The notes under the pieces are model-generated. The model made no database searches. It was not told the DNA's origin and saw nothing but the letters and a program-made list of their open reading frames with translations. A stretch of DNA of 64,000 nt from Casuarina equisetifolia. Taxonomy: Eukaryota; Streptophyta; Magnoliopsida; Fagales; Casuarinaceae. Shown here piece after piece: positions 57,108-64,000 of the stretch. The DNA lies in the NCBI GenBank assembly GCA_028551475.1, contig CM052356.1:2180001-2244000 (forward strand), in the 5' to 3' direction. The position numbers were made by a program, and so were the translations under genes. How positions within the stretch are numbered: position 1 is the first letter of the stretch; each line of letters begins with the position of its first letter.

Positions 57108-60100
57108 GGAGTCTCTAGTTGTAGTTGAGATTAGATACTTCTAATGCATTTATTTCGTGCATTGACTCTGTTTCAAGCGAGCACCGGCAGTAAAGATGGA
57201 TAGTATAACATTGAAGCTAGGTTCCATTGGTAGAGGGAAGATTGCAGCAAGGCTTACCTTTGATTGTTTCTGCCCTGCTAAGAATTTTATCAAGCCCCTA
57301 AGACTGGCTTGCTTAGCTTCATATGTCGAGATAAAATGTCATTATGCTACATTCTTGTGCCTCACAATAATCAATATATCAACTTATTATACTCCTTATA
57401 TGTGAAGGTATTCTACCCTTTTATAAGTTACTTCTCAAATAGAAGTAAGTCTTCTAACATGATATTGTATAAGTTAAGTGTAATCACATCTGATTCTAGA
57501 ATAAGAAAACCAAAATCTCAATCCCATTGACAAAACTGAAAAAAATTATAAAAAGAAAAACCTATTAACTTAGAAATATAAAATCTTTTTAAACCAATTA
57601 TATATTGAGTAAAAGTTAAAAACTCTCAACTTTTATCTTCTCATAATTACAATAAGATTTGTGTACTGGATATGTTCTTGCATTTATGTTCTTCAAGCCC
57701 ATATTCTTGTAACCTTTTTGTTCACATCCAAGACCAATCCATGGCCCTGCAAAAGGCATGCTCATGGACACAGACAGACAGGCATGGGCGTAGACATGGG
57801 CCTGATCCTTTTCCCTTTCCCTTTTGTTTGCAGAGAGACAATGATTTTCCTTGTGTTTTCTGCAGGGAGTAAGAACAAAGACTTCAGTTTAATGTTCAGA
57901 GAAATAGGACATAGCTGCAGGAAAGTGCAGTCCCATTTCCCACGAGAAGTGCGTTGTTGCAGTGTGGGACACTTCTTAATATCTCCATCGCAATTCATGA
58001 GATATCCATGTTTTCTATAATGTACATACCTACCCAAATGTACCATCCATTATGGATGTCACTCTATAATCTCCCCTCATTACACTCTCCTGTCGGTTGG
58101 TCCACCAACACTACATGAGCAGGAAAATATGGTCCCCTTCTTGCATAGTTATATCTCCCGCTACTGATACGGAAGGATTGCAAGTTTGGTTCGCTTGTTG
58201 TACATAGATTCCATATATGAACAATGAAGGTTTAGAGTTCAAAATGTGTGCATTTATGTTAAGCTTTCTTATAAGTTGATTATAAATAAAAAGAGGAAGA
58301 AGAAGAAGAAGAAATAGTATATGATTTACCTCTCTCTTAATTACATTTATGTTACTAGTACAAAAGGACTATGAGTTTGGTTTACTAATGTCATGGAGTC
58401 TATACATTATCAATGAAGATTTATAACTCAAATTTATGCATTTATCTTAAAGAGATGTAGGTTGATGTTGCTTTATCTTATTATTTTTTTTTATGTATAT
58501 ACCTAAACTAATATATTTAGACATGAAACTTGAAATTAAGAGATTTTAAATAATATTTACTCTTAGTTAAGTTAGTTGCTTATCAATCTTTTTAAAGTAG
58601 TTGGCTTTATCTATTTAAGAATTATTTTTAAAATTATATATGCATTTTGTTTCTTACAAGTTGATTCTATAAAGAAATAAATTTTGTTACGTAATGTTGA
58701 AGAAAAGAGTTTTATATTAAAAATATATAAAAATATATCTTAATTCATAAGGCTTTTGAGTTGAACTTTAAACTTATTTCTAAAACATAACACATTAGTC
58801 CTTCATCTAAGAAAACACATTTTCTTAGACAAAACTTGCAATTCAAAATGGTTACGAGAGATGTACTTGATGAGACTTTGACATCCTTTAGCCTTGGCCT
58901 CTTATGTTCAAGTCATCAAAGGACAGGGAACATGGGCGTCAAAATGAGGACAAGATCTTTGAGATATGCTATTATAGTTTGTCTCGCATTTGTATAAAGA
59001 TTTTCCTTCGTAAATCTTCCTTAAAATATAATATGCATATTCTATTTATAAGTCAATTTTAAAATAAATACTAAACTTTAAGAGGGTGCAATCGCTGGGC
59101 CCTTTAAAATGAGCAGAAGGAAGAAGCCCAACATGATTGGACCAAAGTTATGACGTGGGTATCCGAGAAAATGGTGGGAAATTTTACTGCTTGCCAAGCA
59201 GAAGAAGGAGGGTCCACATCAGCATAGGAGGGACATAAATAGGTGGGACCACAATCACAGTCAATACCATCAATACCCCTTCAAATACAGGGATGGCTGA
59301 GCTGGGTGTGGTGTGGGGACCATGGGCCCAGCAGGCCCAGTTGTTCATTTGCACTGCTCGAGGTGAAGAGAAACCGTTAACCTGACATTACGGCAGAGAT
59401 TGACTTTTTGTGACTGGAGACCACCCAAGATCTTCCATTTTCCTGCATGAATCTGTAAAGTTTTGGCAACTTGCACCAAGCACTGTGGCTTGGCTGGCCG
59501 TGACCTCCTGCTGCTTTAAAGAGCAAGGTCCAGTCCCATGGTGGTGTCTATTCATCAGATTATGAACTAAATCCTCATTGATAAACAATGCTTAACAGTG
59601 TAGATTCCCGCCTGATAATGACACAGTAAAATTTGCAGTCCCGGGTCTAGGTCTTCTTTATGTAGCTAAAATGGCTAACAAAGGCGCATGGGCCATTGCA
59701 ACAAATAAACTTTATATGAGACTTTGTGTGCATTAAAGGGGTTTAATGATTGTACTAATGAGAAATAATTTTAGTTTAGTTCATGACTTGAAGAATTATT
59801 TTTTATACTTAGACATTACTTATTGACCATATGTTTTTTTTTTTAAAAAAAGATAAATTTACCCTAATAGAATTTAAAATATAGAAATAAAAGAGCATAC
59901 CCAACATTATAAAAGTTATGAAATTTAAAGAAATGAAAGTTAAAAGTCTTCAAATCTAACTTAAAATAACATTTTTCTAGAAAAACTATCATTCGTACAA
60001 TTTTACTTATAAAGAAAACATCTTTTATTGCGTTCAGCTTATATTTTCTTAAAATTGTATAGAAATGTCAGTATCTCTTTTATATAAGACTTTTGTCATT

Positions 60101-63100
60101 GATACTCTCTCATACATTAAACTTAATGTTGAATGAAATGAAATGTACCTTTCTTACACATTAAATATGTTTAAAGTTAAATGTGAATTAAAGTAGATTT
60201 ACATAAACTTTAATATTCTATTGAATCTCGTTTTTGGGTGCTAATCTTCATTTTTTTACCCAACTTTTTTTTTTTTCCTTTTTTCATGTGTTTGGGAATG
60301 TTAGAAGATAAAACATGGTTGGAGGAATTTGGCTCAAATCTATCTGAATTCTGGGACATGAATACACCATAAATGTAACGGACATAAGCCGCATATGATT
60401 TGTAGGGAACCGAAGTCTAGGATTCAGAAAGTGAAAGACACAGTTGCTGTCGTGATGTGCCAAATGGCTTGAGAAGATCTGAAAAATCCGAGTTTTAGAC
60501 CTTGAAATCTAGCCCTGCTCTGAGTTATCGCTCTCTGATTGCAACACAGCACCCCTTGACCTCCGAAAAAGAGACTCCTGCACACACCTTCATGCAGCAA
60601 TACGACAATGCAAACATGCTTCTGCATTTTATCTTAAAGGGAGAAACCCCGGAAGCAGTCAACTGTCTAATCTGTAAGAGGATGTTTGTCTCGGCACCGG
60701 TTAACAGACCTTTGGCTTTTACGAATGGTGCATGTAATATAAGCCAAGTATAGTTTTCAGATGCTGCAGCGCTGCAGTGAGGCCACTAATATGCCAAAAG
60801 CCGCTGGCATCCTTCACCCAGCTTGCAGCGAGGACCAGTTGCCATATATTTCATCAATCCAAATAAAACTTAATTTTGAAGCTGCTCGTGACCTTAGTAT
60901 TAAAAAATTCAATCTTATTCAAAAGTTCATTTTAGAAGATTTTACATATCACACTCCGTATCGAGGAGAACATTTTACATAAAAAAAAAATCTTTATCTA
61001 TGGGGAAATGAAATTCTACTTATAAATTGACATAAGAGTATGAAGTGTTAGAGAAAAAAAAGTCTATTTAATTAATGAGTTAATTTTTAAGTTAAATTTT
61101 GAATTTATTGTTAATACAATGTTAAAACTTAAATTAATTCTTTTTATTTATTATTTAGAGTCTTTTTAGATACACTTAGTACGTAAGAGTGTTTATTTTA
61201 TCTTATTCAATTTTGAGTTTAAAATATACTTAGTATATGAGACAAAAGTTATAAATAAAAAAAATTAATTATTAGATAATAATCAAATGTAAAAACTATC
61301 TCATCAACTTACTGTGCTTATTAAATAATATTGTAAAGCCTTGTTTAATTAAAGCTATCTTTACCCCGTAACGGCTTTTTTCTTATGCACTCAACATAAG
61401 TTGACTTGTGACTCACCCACTTCGGCCATAATCATGGGCCTTTTTTTCTCGAGAATTTTACCGACAGACAAACACGGAAGAAGGGTCCCATACGAAGCCC
61501 CCACCTAAGTAGAGCCTCAACCCTCCATACCCCATCATGATGATCTGCATGCAGAAAAGAAGTATCTTATCAAGACAACATAATAGCCATCTTTTCTACG
61601 TGAGGGCCGCCTTATAATTACAAGATCTTCCTTTCCCCTTGTAGCTCGAAGACCAAGTCTCAATCAAAACAACTCTCACTTGCAACATTTAAGCCTCCTC
61701 ATTGATGGAAATTTGATTAAGACATCCACCGACAGGGAAAGCAACCTTTTTACGGAAGTAAAATCTGAAAAGAACACACTCCCTTAAATTTACTGAAAAC
61801 GTGATTTGGTTTTGCTACTGTGGAAGACAGCGAGAGGTACATGGATGCCAGAAGAACGTGAGCAATTAACGCAGGCTACAATGAACAATAATAATAGTCG
61901 GAGGGACAAGACTTGGGTAGGTTTCCTAAGTCGTCAAGGTTAGGTAGAAAGTTAATGAACCGCACACAAGAGTGAAATATGGGACAAGGAAGGGGAACAA
62001 TTTCACGTGCTTACCGTTTACCAAGAGGACAGTCATGCAGATGTCGAAGAAGGAGAAGCTCTCTTCCTCCGTATCATGGAGGATTGCCACGCACCGATCA
62101 ATCGCTTATTCAATTCTAAAACTTTTAGTTCCTTCAAGCAAATCCCATGTCAACATACCAAGTTCTTTGTTTTTAATCAATATATTACTTTGTTTATTAA
62201 AAAATGAAAGAATATAAAAATTAAAAGACATATCTCAACATTAATTACTTTAAGTTAAAATATAAATTTTATAATATGACATTAGAGTTTAAGTTAATTT
62301 ATTACAACTCACATTTAAATTTGAACCTTTAAAATATGCTTGGCATGCAAGGAAATATTAAAGAAAAAAAATCACACATTTAAGAGACACAATTTTTGGA
62401 TAATGTTTTAATATAAAGTATCTCATTAACACATAACATTTTATCTACAATATATCTTCTAGCATTACAAGAGTGAAAGATGAACATATTTAAATTTGAA
62501 CTCCGACATTAAATTAAAAAGCTCCAAGCTACTTAAAAGTTCATTTAAGAGAGGAGAATCTTGGTTCCTTATCAAGAAAAAGTTCAAAACTTTCAAAAGA
62601 ATATAAGACTTTGGAAATACTATTTGTAACATGGTCCACGTCGCCTAGTTTGTGAGACAAATTAGAGAGAATTTTTATTTCTCCTGTTGGTATATGTGTT
62701 AAAGACACGAGACATGTGACAACGTTGAGGTCTCATTGGCAAAGGAACAAGAAGTAAGCCAAACCTCTGGCTGGGCATGTCCTGACTAGGCCAAGAAACG
62801 ATGGAGACAAGGAAGACGGCAGCAGAGGAACAAAGCCACCTTTTTTTTTTCCTGTTTTTCTTTTCGGCTTTTACCTTTTCGGTGGGCATGAGTTGCCGCG
62901 CGTGAGCAGTCTCTCCTTTCCATGGCTACCACCAGCTTTAGAGCCCATGGACGCTCCTCTCATCGCCCAAAGCTTCTAGCTAAAGCCCAGTCAAAGCTGC
63001 TTTTTAAGCTTTTCTGAGCACTGTACACGGCGTGGACGTGGGGCAGCGCAACGTGGAGCCACCAACATCCACTGAATGTCGCTGCCAAAAATCTCTGAAT

Positions 63101-64000
63101 CCGTCACTTGCTGCCTTCCTCCCTCTGCTAAATATCAGATCTGCTTGATATTTTTACGTACCAGCCATAACTGTTTGCCGCTGCCTCCTCACCTTCCCAA
63201 ATCCTAGACCACCACAGCCTGCCACGTTGACCAACTGTTCTTTCATTTCTGAACCGCTTTGCTATTTTTAAGAAAACATCCCAAGTGTTTTCTCGGTAGC
63301 CTCAGGTTAGAACCAGTAATCTATGACGGTAAAAAATCACTGGGTTGTCACTTTCCTCTTCTGGGTTTGTGCCAAACTAGAGGCTGATGCACTATCTTTC
63401 AAATTCCGACTAGATTGCGGTTTCCACAAAATGGGTCCCTTCTTTTTTGAACCTCCTGCAATTTGGAGCTCTAGAGTATCATCTTAGGAAGCCATGGAAT
63501 TGTCTGGATTGGACCCCTACATTAGACTACAAAATCTTTCAAGATCCTTACTATCTAATCATCACTTCGAAAGGTAAAATTCAGGCCACAACGCACCTTG
63601 CTGCAATGGCCAGACACAAAACATTCAGTCATTTTCATACCTTAATCTAAAAAAGTGGTGTACGGAACATTAGCTGGAGTAGCAAATTTACATTTATAAG
63701 ATTTCTGGTGAGGCATGAAGACATTAAAGAAGAGTAATTTCTCCAGGCATGAACAGTGTAAGTGAATTTATATTTAACGTCGTTTCAGGAGTGTGCCTGC
63801 CACGTGGGTGTGCGAGGATCGGCGGAGAGGAGAATAAAGGAAGGAACATGAAGCGTCGTGGGCAAAACTCAGTCCGTCACCGTTACCGTAGCGGACTTAA
63901 CTAAAATTGATATGGAATAAATTACATGATAGTTTAAAAAGCACATGAAGATGAAAAAAAGAACACCGAAACCGAAACAAAAGACCGATTCGAGGATCCC
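57108..64000. other. Spacer to the window end, no gene supported
   Basis: AT-rich stretches alternate with less AT-rich patches (59090-59380, 61430-61960, 62880-63330, 63780-63900). The last patch has a CACGTG G-box at 63801-63806 and may be promoter sequence of a gene beyond the edge. A 31-codon open frame at about 62922-63017 (starts MATTSFRAHG) is unrecognised. A/T runs resembling LTR debris lie near 61020-61300 and 62220-62420. Confidence 0.45.

Noticed and set aside
60502-60982. Neighbouring plus-strand open frames as a gene
   Set aside because: No motifs, no splice support and no similarity to known proteins; AT-rich sequence follows at once.
62922-63017. 31-codon frame starting MATTSFRAHG, considered as a small signalling peptide
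   Set aside because: It lacks the conserved C-terminal block of DVL/RTFL peptides and any signal peptide. Length alone is not evidence.
1-64000. CRISPR arrays, operons, rRNA and tRNA genes
   Set aside because: This is plant nuclear DNA. I saw no regularly spaced repeat array, no rRNA segment and no sequence with convincing tRNA A and B boxes.

Overview
The window is nuclear DNA from a flowering plant, most likely a woody eudicot and possibly grape-like. The species guess rests only on the overall character of the proteins. Support for a plant genome: intron-rich genes with GT-AG junctions, AT-rich spacers with microsatellites and decayed transposon debris, and plant-only families (wall-associated kinases, SPA, arabinogalactan peptide, phytocyanin).

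Positions 1-19,300 are an accessory, rapidly evolving cluster. It holds three minus-strand wall-associated receptor kinase (WAK) genes built on the same three-exon plan. The first runs off the left edge (1-1564), the second is a pseudogene (8828-11475), and the third is intact (14835-17549). Between them lie a remnant of a divergent WAK (about 7800-8259), an orphan WAK promoter (about 3248), four copies of a decayed LRR receptor fragment, and a roughly 1 kb piece copied from the SPA gene located 21 kb away in this window. The cluster appears to have grown by repeated duplication of a block made of WAK gene, promoter, spacer and LRR relic.

Positions 19,300-22,000 are an AT-rich spacer with a tandem repeat of about 232 bp and one GC-rich island. 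From 22,000 on the sequence is ordinary gene space. It contains a seven-coding-exon SPA2-like photomorphogenesis repressor (22476-28638, +), a plant MLKL-type HeLo-pseudokinase (29803-32160, -), an eight-exon CMP-sialic-acid-transporter-like nucleotide-sugar transporter (37967-42195, +) followed by a decayed copy of its last exon, a small DUF7722-type gene (43640-43903, +), a two-exon arabinogalactan peptide gene (49576-50401, +), a two-exon twin-CX9C protein (51256-53019, -), and a phytocyanin gene whose first exon can be spliced in frame to either of two complete terminal exons (55219-57107, +). The spacers at 33-37.8 kb, 44-49.3 kb, 53.2-55.2 kb and 57.1-64 kb hold no gene I can support, only repeats and possible retrotransposon remnants.

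Functionally, the WAK cluster and the MLKL gene are both of immune type, but nothing in the sequence links them beyond proximity. The genes are independent units with their own promoters. The most unusual observations are the SPA fragment captured in the WAK/LRR array, the phytocyanin with alternative terminal exons, and a conserved inverted pair of W-box cores next to the TATA element in the WAK promoters.
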